Shown here piece by piece: positions 1 to 11,243 of a stretch of 64,000 bases of DNA. The notes under the pieces were generated by a model. The model was not told where the DNA came from and made no database searches. It saw only the letters and a list, made by a program, of their open reading frames with translations. The DNA is from Oscheius dolichura. Lineage: Eukaryota; Nematoda; Chromadorea; Rhabditida; Rhabditidae. The DNA is taken from assembly GCA_932521035.1 (NCBI GenBank), contig OW051494.1:606001-670000 (forward strand), read 5' to 3'. Made by a program: the position numbers and the translations under genes. Each line of letters begins with the position of its first letter. Positions within the stretch are counted from its first letter, which is position 1.

Positions 1-190
1 GTACTAAAAAGACAATCCACATGAGGGCAGCTGCTTTACTATTAGCATAATATTGTGTAGGTCCGGAATTTATCGGAGCAAGGACACGAGGAGTAACCAG
101 ATGAACAACTGCAGTTGCTTTTGAATTATTTTGTGGTGGAGTAGATGGTAGAGGCTCTTTTTTCTCTACAGGAGCAACTGTCGAAACCAT
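1..190 (-). CDS. N-terminus of unidentified membrane protein (3' end outside window)
   Basis: An open frame of 63 codons starts with ATG at 190 on the minus strand and runs off the left edge. Residues 2-30 are rich in Pro, Lys, Thr and Val. Near residue 50 there is a QYYANSKAAAL stretch, followed by a hydrophobic run (MWIVFLV) that looks like the start of a membrane segment. Codon choice is varied and the frame has no stop. I do not recognise the family. It is divergent from the NOL9-like gene, with about 1.5 kb between the two starts. Known: nothing. Inferred: a small membrane-anchored protein with a cytoplasmic Pro-rich N-terminus. A chance open frame of this length at a window edge is possible. 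Confidence 0.4.
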   Translation of the reverse strand, partial: MVSTVAPVEKKEPLPSTPPQNNSKATAVVHLVTPRVLAPINSGPTQYYANSKAAALMWIVFLV

Positions 191-577
191 TGAGGGAAAA
201 AGAAAACAGCTGGCACGGCTTTTCACTTGTTAGAGTGAGAGCCACGGGACTAATGAAGCAGGTGCGGGGTGAATTGGTTTACAGACGGGTGAACAAAAGG
301 GAAAATCTTTTGAGAGATCTAATGGCAGCAGGGGGAAATGTATTCCCACAAAAAAGACGATTAGGATCTATTCAGAATGTAGCAAGGAGGCTTGCTCTCA
401 ATTGTTGTTCTCCAATAATTTTCCAGGGCCTTTCATAAACCAGTGCAAATGGTTTATTGCAATTAGACAATGCTACTTTTGTTTATAAAATATAAAATGT
501 TGTTTTATAGAAAATTTGGCCAAAAGCAACGAAGCGAATCATCAAAGTAAACTGTTTCCACAGCTCGTGGCGCTGGA

Positions 578-890
578 CAGTTTAAAGGTCTGCACGCCCC
601 AATGCTAAAATTTCTTGTATGCATTTTTACATGTTTCTGATGCTTTATCTAGCTTTACCGACCCCGAACTGCTATAGAACAAAAGAGAAAAATAAGAAAT
701 GTCGAAAAATAGAGGAGAAATGAATAGCGAGTCAATTTTGTTCCGGAAAAACACTTTTTGAGTTCAAAAATAGTTATCTTGCGAGTTTATTACCATTTTT
801 GGTGTCAAAATGTTCCTCTCGATGAGCTGAAATGTTTGCAGTAAAAATTATGCAGATTCAATATCAGGGTTTCGAAGAAAAAAATATATT
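578..890 (+). repeat. Dispersed core repeat, copy 1
   Basis: About 310 bp starting GGACAGTTTAAAGGTCTGCA and passing through TACCGACCCCGAACTGCTATAGA and TTGGTGTCAAAATGTTCCTC matches 45707-46025 with scattered substitutions and indels, and matches the reverse strand of 9587-9812. Here no inverted ends are visible around it. The rest of 191-1723 holds AT-rich sequence with no gene that I can support. Confidence 0.8.
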
Positions 891-1718
891 AGATGCACCC
901 CGCGAAACTGAGATTTCAAATTTTCCTCTGCAATATTCGATGTCTAGCTGGTGGACAAATTCACTGAACCAATTTTTATGAAATTTTACCAGTAGATAAA
1001 GAGCATCAAAGTCTATGCAATTGAATTTTTTTGAGAAGGTGCTACTCATGTATTCTAAAAAAAGCAGCTCTGTAACCACTATTGAAATATACATTTGCTG
1101 TTTTTGCTTCACCTAACCATGCAATTCTGCTGAAAAAATTCATTTGCATAGATTTTGATATGCTGAATCCGAATAACGCAACAGATCAGCGTGATATTGC
1201 GTGAAAACGCGTAACATTTGTCCACCAGTTTCAATAATAATAATAAAATATTACGGTAATTCAAACTACGTAAAGTCCGATTTTTTCATTGCGCGGCGAG
1301 CTGTGTTTCCAATTTTGGAAACCGGAATCTGACCCATCTAGACGGCAAACTTGGACCTCCTAAATGCTTGCCGCCTTCAAAAATTGTCATTTTGTAATGT
1401 TTCAGTGCTCTTTCATTTTCTCTCTTCTTTATTTGCTGCCCCTTGTTGTAAATATGCTGTTTCAGTTGTAGTTCTACTCTAAATAAGAGCTGCATACATT
1501 CAGTTGATATCTTTGTTTATAAATTAGATAGCAAGACAATATTTTGATTATTTCCTCGTTTCAATCAAGTTTGTGTTTATTTTCATTCTACACTGTAGAA
1601 TCTACAGCCATACAATAGCGTGCAAGTGAAAACATCACAGTTTGAATACTTGGCAACATTCCTTATCTTTTATTTTTCTCTCTCACATTTGTTTCTTCTT
1701 ATAAATGTTTCTTTTCAG

Positions 1719-1723
1719 GTAAT
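1719..1723 (+). promoter_or_regulatory. Putative spliced-leader acceptor and 5-nt leader of NOL9-like gene
   Basis: A strong acceptor (TTTCTTTTCAG ending at 1718) lies five bases upstream of the ATG with no matching upstream exon. In nematodes this arrangement usually marks SL trans-splicing. It supports 1724 as the start codon. Confidence 0.5.
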
Positions 1724-4074
1724 ATGCCTCCGCCTAGCAAGAAAAAAAAAGTTGCAGCAGCACCGGATATTCCACTTTTAGATAATCAAAAAGCGCAGTA
1801 AGCATACTTCACTAGGCTAAGCCTTAAAATTCTTTTACTAATAGGACATACAACTGCCGTAGTCGAGATTACCACATAGTTATTATACCAGCTGGTAGTC
1901 CACAACTTTTCTTTGGCTGGTGTGGAGTTATTTGTTTTGGTAAGTGATTTTCTCTTTTTTTTGTTAAAGATATTTATTCAGATGGATACCTAAGGATTGA
2001 CGGCTATGATGTAGAAGCCAGTGGTTTTAATGGAGATCCCAGTTCAATGTATTCAGTGTGTGCTCCAGCCTGTAGTGGTAGACCTGTCGGTGAACTTTGC
2101 TTTAATTTTAAACATCATTCTCTAGGCGCTTTTTGAATCAAGAGGCTTAGAAACGCTGGCTGCAAAGGAAAAACGTCTACGATTACGTTTAAAAGAGGTA
2201 GTATCAATGATATTCATTTTATTATATTCGTCTAGGTAACAGATGAACATGATACAATTGTAGACAAATGGAAGGATAAGATTGCCTGTGTGCTACTTGT
2301 AAACAAAAAAGTTCCCATTGTCGTTCAACTTTTTAAACAGTTGCATCAGGTAGTCTCTTCCATTAATTTGTAAATTTGGCTAGTTTTCAGGATAAATTGT
2401 ACTATCGGAAAACTCAATGGAACGTGACGGGAATTGATATGGTAAACAGCTGTGGATGGAATTTATATCGCTTAGGATCAATGCATATTATTGATAATGA
2501 ATTGTTAAAGATGAAAACAAGAAGAAGTCTTATTTTTAACAATTAATATTTTACAAAATTTTAGGAGAAGGAGCCAAGCTTTCGATTTTAGCTTATGGGC
2601 ATAAAGACGCCGGAAAATCAACGTTTGTCCGATATCTGGCAAACCGTCTACTTTCCAGGTTATTTTCTCTAGTTTTATAATATTTTCTTTATAGTGATTT
2701 ACCGCTTTATATTCTTGATGTCGATCTTGGTCAGACTGAATATACTCCTGCTGGTTGTATGTCTCTTTGGAGAGTAACAAAGCCGCTTCTTGATATGCCC
2801 TGGTGTCATCAGCAAACAAATTTTGAGAACACATATTTCTATGGTGATGTTTCACCAGCCGCTGATATGTCCAAGTATAAGGTAATTTATTTTAATTTAT
2901 TTTCTTTTATTTTCTTTTATTTTCTTTTATTTAAATATCTTTCAGAACATATATACCCATCTTTTAAATCAATACAATGAAAAGAGCCTACCAGGTTCAG
3001 TTTTAATAATCAATTCAATGGGATGGGTTGAAGGTATATTTTATAAGTTTATTACATTTATAACGTTCGCAGGAGCTGGATTAAGTGCTTTGCAATATAT
3101 TGTTGAGTGGACAAATCCAAATTACTGCTTTCAAATAAGAGGAAAGGAAAAACTTCCAGTAATTACGAATATGTTCATATATATAAGGTTGTAGGATTTA
3201 ACACTGCCAAAGACGACACAACTCTTTCAAATACAAAAAGATTTCCCGTTGAATGGTAAAGTACAAACATTCTCCAAGTTCGCCCAACTTTATTTATTTA
3301 CTACTATATTTTCAGATTGCGAGCACAATCTATTAAACCTCCACTTCTAAGAGAGCTTGCAACAATTGGTTATTTTTCCAAGCAGCTAACGAAACCGTTA
3401 TTTGCTACATTGCAACAGGGAAGGAAATTTAGAATTGACTTCCAGTTTGTTACTTATTAAACGAAATAAAGAACTAATTTAGAGATGCAACCTTTGGAAT
3501 TCCTGAAGATTTAGCAACCGTAGATGACCATTACTTTTTGGCTTCCCTAAATGTGCAACTAGTCGCTTTATGTTCGTCAGATGAGCCAGTGGTAAATTTA
3601 CTTCGTTAATTTTAATATTATAATTTTTTGCAGAATGTTCGTCGCCTATTAAACCGTAAATATTTGCCCAAAATATTTTCTATTGATATGGCATCACCTC
3701 TTTTACGATGTTATGGCTTTGGTATTTTTAAAATTTATTTTCAAAAAATTGGCTAACATTTCAGGAGTGATAAATTCAGTTGATCTAAATAAGAAGTGCG
3801 TTTCAATTATTTCTCCTATATCTGTAGAAGAAATGGCTAAAGTAACTATCATAGCAAGAGGAAATAGACTGTTTGTACCACCTGTTATGTGTAAAACTGC
3901 TGTAAGTAGTTTATTTCATTTTGTACTGATCATTTTTTATAGAATGGAGCTCCTACAATGTATATGGCCGGAGCAGGAGAAATTTTAAACGGCGTAGATC
4001 CAGATCTGTATGGTTCCCTTCGCCTAAACAGACAAACGAAATTCCGCCGAGCACATTTCCCTGTTCAAGATTAG
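1724..4074 (+). CDS. nol-9: NOL9/Grc3-type polynucleotide 5'-hydroxyl kinase
   Basis: Known for the family: a nucleolar kinase that phosphorylates RNA 5'-OH ends during rRNA (ITS2) processing. Exons: 1724-1797, 1845-1939, 1970-2085, 2126-2197, 2236-2349, 2391-2526, 2565-2658, 2695-2881, 2946-3033, 3073-3158, 3195-3255, 3324-3444, 3483-3591, 3634-3721, 3765-3901, 3943-4074; about 569 aa. Seen: a Lys-rich N-terminus, a Walker A loop GHKDAGKST near residues 214-222, DVDLGQTEYTPAGC (the Grc3/NOL9 hallmark after the P-loop), INSMGW, and a C-terminal LRCYGFG block. The TEYTPAGC motif separates it from CLP1. Odd: exon 3 uses a weak donor (GTCGGT), and intron 11 stays in frame only with an acceptor 8 nt past the strong TTTTCAG at 3315. 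A poly(A) signal AATAAA lies at 4155-4160. Confidence 0.9.
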
Positions 4075-4636
4075 ATTTACGTTGTTGTTGAACGTTAGTT
4101 GTTATCGTTGTTATTTTTATTGTTTTGTTATACAGATTTTAATCTTTTAGATTTAATAAAAGATTTTAGTCATGAGATAGCGAATATCCTGACTGACAGC
4201 ACAACAGGAGGCTTGTCCAATTGTCGACAAAATTAATCAAATATATCCACTGCCCAAAAAGCAGATGACGATTTCCTGCCTTCCGTCTCTTTCAATGATT
4301 ATCTCCATCCGTTATCATCATCCTTTTGCTTCTGCCTGCGTCAAAAAATATCCTCACTGTTGCACTCCATATTTTCAATTATCTGTTCGTTTCCCTTCGC
4401 TCTTTCCACTAATCCCTTCCTTCTAAAGGAAATAATCATAGAAGCGTAAAAATATATTCATTTTATAGTAAAAATGTGGACAAATGAACAATAACAGATC
4501 TTCTAGCCGCCCTAATTAGAAACTTGGCGTTTTCCCACTATACCTCAAGCTAACTTGCGTTTTCTCACGAGATCAGACTCCCATTCGTTCAAATCCATGA
4601 ATTTTTAAATTTTCTTGACTCCTCAGATTAATATAA

Positions 4637-7204
4637 ATGGATAATAACACTATGGTAGTCTCTGCTCTACCAGTTGTTCGAATATTCGGAGCAATTTCAT
4701 TTATTCTCGTCTCTGGAAGTGGAATTGTATTGAACATGCTGTTGGCTATGGTTCTCTATAAGGTAAGATTGAATATACTGCCCAGGAAGAGTTTCTGTGG
4801 CCTATTCAAAGATATTTCTGCATAGCCACGGCCCTTTCTCGGTCAAGTCTGTAATATCCCCAATCTATCGCGGCCGATAACCCATAGTCTCATCCCAAAC
4901 CTTCTGGTGAATCTTGGAAGCGTGATATACAGTCTTCTAGCCACTCTACAAAGGCTCCCAGCAACATTTCTTACTGTATTTCATCCCAGGCACTGAGAAA
5001 ATACGAGTGGGCTCGATGGCGTGATGATTTTAGCGTCTCGACCTACGGTAGTCTTCTCCCCTGCACCCGTAAAGTCTCGGCAAGGCAAAGGAATAAAGGC
5101 GTAACAGTTTTGAATGAATATGATCCTCCTACCGAGACTTTACGGGTGCAGGGGATCGGACTATCGAGTGCCGAGCCATTTGAGCCGTATTTAGACTTAT
5201 TTTAATCCAATTTTTTTGGCCGGAATACGACTAAAACTTCAATTTGCCCGATAAATACTATGTAGTTTAATCTGTAGAATGTAATTATTCAGGAAATCTT
5301 GCCCTGAGAAGGTTGTAGGGGGCCAAGGGCGTGCGGTGAGCCGGTTAGTCCGGTTTGGAACCTCCAATTGTGAAATGCCGCCTTTCCCCGGCTCATTTTC
5401 CATTTTTTTGGCTAACTTTTGGTAGTTTTGATAAAGTTACCGGCTTATGGCATACAAAATCCTAAAATCTGATCCAGAACTCTCCATTTCAGGGTCGTAA
5501 ATCCTTTCGGCAGAATGCGTTCTTCATCATCACCTGGCAATTGCTAATATCCGATGTGTTGGCCCATCTGATCGCGTTCCTGGTGCCTATTCCAATTACC
5601 CTGGCCGGTTTCGATGTGAGTCATTCCTTTCCGAGAAAAGGCTAATAATATTTAGATCTATGGCCAGTCGCTGATGCATTTGATTCCCGGCAGTGGGGAA
5701 ACGTTTGCCTATGTGGGAACACTCCTTTTCAGCACGTTGATGACTATTAATAGAGTCACCGTTTTTATGTTCCCGAAGACACACACCATCCTATTCAAGC
5801 GGTGTATAACATTGTGAGTTTTTGGGTCCTGGAACGAAGAGGACAAAGGTGCCAAGACAGAGACAAACGTTTGGTTCAAACTGACACCTTCTCAGGGCAA
5901 TAACTCTTCAACAGAATAGAATTTCTGGAAGATATTGAGATCGCCAGAAAGAGCAGAAAATTCTGAACAAGATAGCTTTAACACTTTTTTGAAAAACGGA
6001 TCTTTTGTCCCAAATGTGCCGCGTTATTATGGCTGTTCAAAGGAGCGCGACCACCCGCCTTCAAATCGTCGCTGAGGGCCGTAATCTTCACTTTTTTTTG
6101 AGAAGATATTGATGTTGCCAGAATCAGCAGAAAATTCTCTACAAGAACACCATAGTGGAACTTTGAGAAGCGGACTTTTTTAATGGAATAAACGTGATTT
6201 AGGCTTACAAGGGAACTTACCAGGGCGCGTTAGGCACTCCCGCGTCTTATACAACTTTTCATTCTCTATCGAATGGAGTACTTTGTTTGCCCAGAACGCA
6301 TCGCTTACTGAAAAAGTTCCCTTGTTAACTTTTCTCTTCCAAAAATAGGTCGATGTGAGCTTCAAAAACCTTTACAATTCAAGGAGAGGAACACTTTTCT
6401 GGGTCAAAAAACGGTGCTCAACAATCTCTGGCAAGCAATAAATTTTCAGTAACTGTATTTTGCCCAGAAATGCCCGTTTACAGTACAATTCTATTCGTTT
6501 GGAGTCTTGACGCTCTCTTCCTCATTATTTGGACTTCTATCGGCTGTATAAAACTCTTCGACCATTCTGCTTACCACTACCAGCATATTTGCCTCTATAC
6601 GAGTCCATTTCAGTTAAAATTACAAGAGGTAAGACCCCATTTTCCTCTTCTTCCAATAATATGGCTCCCCTTTCAGTGGTTTAGCCTTTCCAGCACGTAT
6701 CTACCTATTTTTATGTTTATCATCTATATTATTCTTATTATTTACATTAAAATTAAGCTAGATTATGAGGTTTATAACTGGAGTTTGAGAAGAAAATCGA
6801 TTGGAGCAAGTGACAACGGAAAAATGAATTTGAAACGGGAATTTCAACTTTTGGCTCAGGTAACCGCTTCTGGCTGTCTAACTGTGGCTGTTATACTCTC
6901 TAACTGTGGCATCAGAAATTCTATGAAATATGATCCTACCTAAAATTTCCAGGGTTTTCTCATCTGTGGAATATTAGAGATCGAAAATCTCGTATTCATC
7001 TACCTTCCGGCGATAAAAGTCTCCGGCCAATGGATCTACCTCGTCGATTTTTCTGGAACTTGTCTCAGTTTGTTGCTCTGCTGCATGCATCCCATAATAT
7101 TGTTCTCCTTCAACAAGGATATCCAGAGCCGGCTGGAGAACATTTTTGGAACCAACACACGGATCCGTAATTTCCCAACCATTAGCGCCGTTGTTTCTTA
7201 TTGA
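4637..7204 (+). CDS. Nematode 7TM chemoreceptor-like GPCR, family I, gene 1
   Basis: Six exons: 4637-4762, 5493-5615, 5656-5813, 6484-6628, 6677-6859, 6953-7204; 328 aa. Seven hydrophobic segments can be traced. TM1 follows a short N-terminus with NNT near residue 3. TM3 ends in TINR (Arg 116), in the position of the DRY motif, followed by VTVFMFPK. The C-terminal exon holds SGQWIY and HPIILFSFNKDI, like the NP-x-x-Y end of rhodopsin-type receptors. Exon lengths of 126, 123 and 158 nt match the paralogue at 29.2 kb exactly. Exon 4 begins at an acceptor within GTTTACAG at 6483, which keeps frame and aligns to the paralogues. Intron 1 (730 bp) carries a family A hairpin. AATAAA overlaps the stop region (7204-7209). 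The named nematode family (Srx, Srw, etc.) cannot be settled by eye. Inferred role: chemosensory receptor. Confidence 0.85.
5047..5164 (+). mobile_element. Family A hairpin MITE, copy 1
   Basis: Left arm CCCCTGCACCCGTAAAGTCT and right arm AGACTTTACGGGTGCAGGGG are near-perfect inverted repeats around a 50-60 bp spacer. It lies in intron 1 of the family I receptor gene at 4.6 kb. Confidence 0.9.
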
Positions 7205-7232
7205 ATAAAAAAGGAGATACCCATTTCTAATG

Positions 7233-7295
7233 ACAAGAACGCGTTTCGGGACCTTTGATGTCAAAAATGGCAAAAAGGTCCTGAAACGATTTTCT
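7233..7295. repeat. Short inverted repeat GTTTCGGGACCTTT / AAAGGTCCTGAAACG
   Basis: CGTTTCGGGACCTTTG at 7233 faces AAAGGTCCTGAAACGATTTT at 7277. The same paired motif recurs at 14345-14440, 14700-14805 and 36294-36340, so this is a small dispersed hairpin family just 3' of the receptor gene. Confidence 0.55.
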
Positions 7296-7543
7296 TTTTC
7301 TTTGGGAATCATAGCCCTCGATTTTAGCTCCACGGGGATTTCTAAATCTCTGAAAATGGTCCATAGATAATAGAGATATAGCGATTGCGCGCTGGGAACT
7401 TAGATTGGACTGTTACGTAACAGATGCGCGGGCCATATAAGAAAAAAATATATACAATAAAGAGTAAGAGAAAAAATAACAGGTGATGAACAGTTTTTAT
7501 TTGCTGACTGGATGTTTTACTGCGTTTTCCTTGCTCCAATTTT

Positions 7544-7960
7544 TTAAATATCCAATTGCCGCCCATTGAGGAAGAGTCGCCCGCGCCGGGTTCTGTTTGA
7601 AATCTCGGCACAGATCTCCAACCGGTGAAGGAAGTCCGGCGAGCTCCATTCGCCGTTGATAGTGATCAGGTCCGGGTTGACGGCCGCCATGATCCTCGGC
7701 TGACTTTCTGAGTCACTCAACAGCGGGTCGAAGACCTGCCCATTTGGCAGGAGACGCGGCTCATCCACAGCAACTATCCGGACGGGGCGGTTGGTCACGA
7801 GGCGGGGGCTCTTCTCCTCCGGTAGCGGGGAGACGGACTGACCCGAGGGGACTGTCGGAGACGCGAGATCCGTCCGCTCCTCCGTCCGCAAATCCGGACC
7901 GAGGAGGACGTCGTCGATGAGTCTGACGATCTCCCGGTAGGCCGTCGCCGACGAACTCAT
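7544..7960 (-). CDS. Intronless orphan gene, 138 aa
   Basis: A continuous frame starts at MSSSATAYREIV (ATG at 7960) and ends at 7544. An upstream ATG at 8014 in the same frame would add 18 residues, but that part reads into a repeat, so 7960 is preferred. The protein has an N-terminal helix-like block (EIVRLIDDVLL), a Pro/Ser/Glu-rich middle and a compact C-terminus with ITINGEWSSPDFLHRLEICA and GRLFLNGRQLD. No signal peptide or membrane segment is seen. AATAAA lies on the minus strand at about 7497-7502, 42 nt past the stop. The sequence is clearly more GC-rich than its neighbours (GACGG, CGGCC, CCGTCC runs) and has no introns, unlike other genes here. I do not recognise the family. Retrogene, lateral transfer or lineage-specific orphan are all possible. 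Confidence 0.55.
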   Translation of the reverse strand: MSSSATAYREIVRLIDDVLLGPDLRTEERTDLASPTVPSGQSVSPLPEEKSPRLVTNRPVRIVAVDEPRLLPNGQVFDPLLSDSESQPRIMAAVNPDLITINGEWSSPDFLHRLEICAEISNRTRRGRLFLNGRQLDI

Positions 7961-7987
7961 TTTATCACTAAAATAACATAAAGCGAT

Positions 7988-8147
7988 AGTAGTACACCAG
8001 GTCCGGGCCAGCATGGCGCATTTTCGGGGGAAGCGTGCCAGCTTTGCGCTTTTTCAGTGCAATAGCTCCAATGTACCAATTACAGTATGCCAAAGATTAT
8101 AGACCGATTGCCGAAAAGCGCAAGCTGGCACGCTTCCTCTCAAAATT
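7988..8147 (+). mobile_element. Family B MITE, copy 1 (right end incomplete)
   Basis: The left end ACACCAGGTCCGGGCCAG is shared with copies at 9.5, 26.4 and 33.4 kb. The internal arms GAAGCGTGCCAGCTTTGCGC and GCGCAAGCTGGCACGCTTC are inverted. The outer right end (CCTGGTTTACCGCCCTA in other copies) is missing. The following 8150-8680 shows only a GC-rich palindromic patch near 8247-8285. Confidence 0.7.
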
Positions 8148-8684
8148 GAAAATCAGGAATGTTTGGCGGCAAAACTGTCAAAAGGTCCTGTGGAAAACAA
8201 AACCCTATTTTTGCATGAATTCCACGCATCTGTACGATATTTACAAGCCTTGCCCCGGCAGGGCAGAGCCTGCCCTAGGGGCAGTTTCTTGTACACGGCC
8301 ACTGTAACGCACGATCCAAGCCGTGAGCGCGGGCTATTACAGTAAGGTAGCAGTTTTAGCGCGCCAGTACCATTCAAACGGCAGAAATTTAATGAACCAA
8401 CCTTTAAATAAGCAGCAGAGAGAAATTGTGACCGAAGGATTGGATTAAAATGGAAAAAAAATGGAAGTAAACCTGTTTCCAGTCGAAATTACTGTTTTCG
8501 CGTTAATTTTCGGTTTTCTCCGATTTTTTACCCAAAACCCCGGGAAAAAAAATTTCAAACATCAAAAAAAAAGCGGGATAAACCTTTTTATCTTCAGTAT
8601 TTACAAAAAAATCCACCTAAAAGCTAGAAATTTCAATTTAGACTTCATAATCTGAAAGAGAGAAAGAATACTGCATATTTATTG

Positions 8685-10567
8685 TTAGATAAGGCTATTT
8701 GGTACAGATTTTATACTAGTTGGTAGGCTTAAAATCATCCTCAGCCTCTTCCGTATGTCACTATTAAAAATAAACAATACAATCGGATGGCTGCAACATA
8801 ATATCAAGCTAACACAACTGCCAACAAAATCCAAAGCGTAGATCCACTGTCCGGATACTGTAATCAATGGTAGGAAGTTGAAAACAAGATTTTCTATTTC
8901 TAGCATTCCACAAATTACAAAGCCCTAAAAATTCAAGCCGTTATTGGGAAAAATGGAAAAAAACCTGGGCGAGAAGTTGGAATTCCATTTTGGCGTGAGA
9001 TTGCCCACCAACGGGGATTACGGTAGCTTGTCTCCTGACTATTTTTCCATTGTTATACGTGTAATTTAATTGTAATTTAATAAAACAGATCATAATCACG
9101 TAGATTATAAGCATAAGAACGGGAAGATACGTACTGGCGTTGATAAATATCTGAAAATTGGGAAGTAGGCCGTTTTAGCAGGGTTTCCAGTCGTTTTACC
9201 CCATTTTTCTAGTTTTTCATATCATTTTTTCTATTTTTATACATTAAAATTATGCATGAAATAATATATAAACGTTCTCTATTGATTTTTGAGATTAAAA
9301 TTTAGATAGAAGGCCGTGGACGGCACCCAATTGAATAAAAAAGATTTCGCCCCAAAAAAATGACCCACCAAATGCATAATAAAGCCTATTTTCATTTCCT
9401 CCGGACAGAGATGATTGTAGTGATATCCCTGCACCCCAAAAACTTTATAACAGCCGAAATTATTCCATACAATAACAAAAGCGGCGTCGACCAACCATAT
9501 TAGAGCAATTGGTCTGTAAACTGACTAGGGCGGCACACCAGGTCAGGGCCAGCAAAGCGCATTTCCCCCCGGCCGACACCAAGAAATATGAAAAAGTATT
9601 CAAAAAACTATTTTTGAACCCCAAATGTGGTTTTGCTGAACAAAATTCATGACGGCTGCATTTCTCTTCAATTCTTCCGTATTTTGTGTTTTTCTCTTTT
9701 GTTATATAGCAATTTGGGGTCGATAAGACTAGAGAAAGCATCAAAAACGCATGAAAATGTATAAAATCAAATTTAATGTTGGAGCGCCCCGACCTTTAAA
9801 CTGCCGGGTTCGGCGAGCTGTGCTTACTGGCCCGGGCCTGGTTTCCCGCTCTAAAACTGGCCGTCTCATATGGGCTAAAAACTTACACGAGGAGATATCT
9901 TCTAAATAGGAAGTTATTCAGCTTTGGTAAGATAAAAACAGTAATCCTATTGAGGGTCATAAGAAAACTGAACAGTAGAGTTCCAATATAGGCGAAGGTT
10001 TCCATCTGGCAAGGGACAAACCCAATCAGCGAGCCGTTGTAGATCTAAATTTACCTTTTAGTTAATTTTTTTTGGGAAAAATATTCGCTGTAGGACCTTA
10101 CAGGACCATATATACGATTTAAACATCTTTTATAATTTTTTCCCAGGTAAAATCGCTGCGTTTCTAGGATTTCCTGTTCACCGGATAGAACAAACGCGCG
10201 CTAATCTTATTCTGCCCCGCTTAATCGAATTCCATGCTGTTTCTTTTAAATTTTTAGCTTAACAGATTAAAAACGACATAAACTTACATCGTAACCCATC
10301 AAAGTAAGAGGAATAGGAACAATAAATTCAATAAGATGAGTCCACACGTCACAAATGATCAGCTGCCAGCTGATAACGAAGAATGCATTGTGATTAAAGG
10401 ATTTCCTCCCCTAGAATTAATTATTCCCCTGTTAAAAGTACCGTAACCTTGTAGAGGACCGCCATTAGTAGCAGATTCAAAATTATCCCGGAAGTAGAGA
10501 AGAAAATAAAGGAAGAAGCGCCCAAGAGGCGGACTACCGTATCCGGAGGGGGTTTCTTCTCTTCCAT
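8685..10567 (-). CDS. Nematode 7TM chemoreceptor-like GPCR, family I, gene 2
   Basis: Six exons in transcript order: 10448-10567, 10288-10410, 9887-10044, 9369-9513, 8965-9150, 8685-8924; 323 aa. Exon 2 has GRKSFNHNAFFVISWQL, exon 3 has MTLNRITVFILPK (the DRY-like Asn-Arg), and exon 6 has VSGQWIYALDF and HPIVLFIFNSDIRKRL. The plan and exon 2-3 lengths (123, 158) match the genes at 4.6 and 29.2 kb. It points away from the orphan gene and is antiparallel to receptor gene 1, so the pair forms an inverted duplicate. AATAAA directly follows the stop (8678-8683, minus). Intron 3 (9514-9886) is almost filled by a family B element. Role inferred as a chemosensory receptor. Confidence 0.85.
9526..9853 (+). 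mobile_element. Family B MITE, copy 2, carrying the core repeat
   Basis: Left end TAGGGCGGCACACCAGGTC and right end CCTGGTTTCCCGCTCTA are inverted. Inside, 9587-9812 is the reverse strand of the core repeat found at 578 and 45707. The right end of the element sits just inside intron 3 of receptor gene 2. Confidence 0.85.
9587..9812 (-). repeat. Dispersed core repeat, copy 3 (truncated, reverse)
   Basis: Read on the minus strand, it runs from GGCAGTTTAAAGGTC through ACCCCAAATTGCTATATAAC to TTGGTGTCGG, parallel to copies 1 and 2. It is embedded in a family B element. Confidence 0.8.
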
Positions 10568-10958
10568 TTGACAAAAATAATAAAACTATAAATATAACAT
10601 TAAAATAGGCATAAAAATCTCAAAGAGCAATGCAAAATGGCAAAAGTTGACCTCCAACGATGGAATTAAACCTGAAGTTGTGCTTTGGCCCCACGCCACC
10701 TTTCCAAGTCGACGTTCATTAAATTTGCAAAGAATAAATGACAACGTGGGGTGTTACTTAGGCGGTTCTGTGTGTACTTGGCATGGGAAATGGATATAAC
10801 ATCCAGACGGAAGTTATCAGTAATGATAGAGGAGGATGTTATGGAGGGCAGTTGTGAGGGGGATGGGTCTTTAGAGAGGTGTACTATGTCAACAATTTAT
10901 TTGATATCTGGGGGTCGATCTATTTATCGTTTTTTGGGTCAATGCATATCTACGTTGC

Positions 10959-11060
10959 TTATGGGTTAACGGATTCTTTCTTCTTTAGTAGCGGTCTTAC
11001 AGCCAAATAGATTAGGATTCCGCGTATGGTTGGAATCATTTTCTCCAGCAATGTCGTAAT
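10959..11060 (-). CDS. Isolated last exon of a family II receptor (alternative exon or gene relic)
   Basis: TTTCAG precedes a 34-codon open exon reading ITTLLEKMIPTIRGILIYLA then VRPLLKKKESVNP and stop. It aligns with the last exons at 12689-12829 (EKAVPIVRGLLMYWVIKPLL) and 23283-23411 (EKIIPIVRGILMWWAIRPLL). No upstream family II exons are found between 11060 and 12689. The phase (0) is correct for splicing to exon 5 of the gene at 12.7-15.2 kb. So it is either a second, alternative 3' exon of that gene or the remnant of a deleted paralogue. The exon itself is undamaged. Confidence 0.6.
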   Translation of the reverse strand: MTTLLEKMIPTIRGILIYLAVRPLLKKKESVNP

Positions 11061-11243
11061 CTGAAACTTTTAGATCTTTATATTTGTTATAGGAAAATAT
11101 CGCGCTGTATCCTTGTACGATGGGAAATTGTTTGATTTACAAATTGCTTTTAAAATTCGGTAATCTCGAAAGCCACCACTGATTTTAAACGAAGCTTCCA
11201 ACAATTACGTGCCAGGTTTACAATCAAGAATAAATGCCGACAT

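Noticed and set aside
1724-4074. CLP1 (mRNA 3'-end kinase) identity for the first full gene
   Set aside because: Both families share a P-loop kinase core, but the TEYTPAGC motif after the P-loop and the C-terminal CYGFG block fit NOL9/Grc3.
6974-7611. Minus-strand frames of 119 and 89 codons
   Set aside because: They are antisense to the last exon and 3' flank of the receptor gene, whose frame and splice sites are well supported.
10359-10574. 71-codon minus frame over receptor gene 2
   Set aside because: It reads through the real exon 1, intron 1 and exon 2 in another frame.
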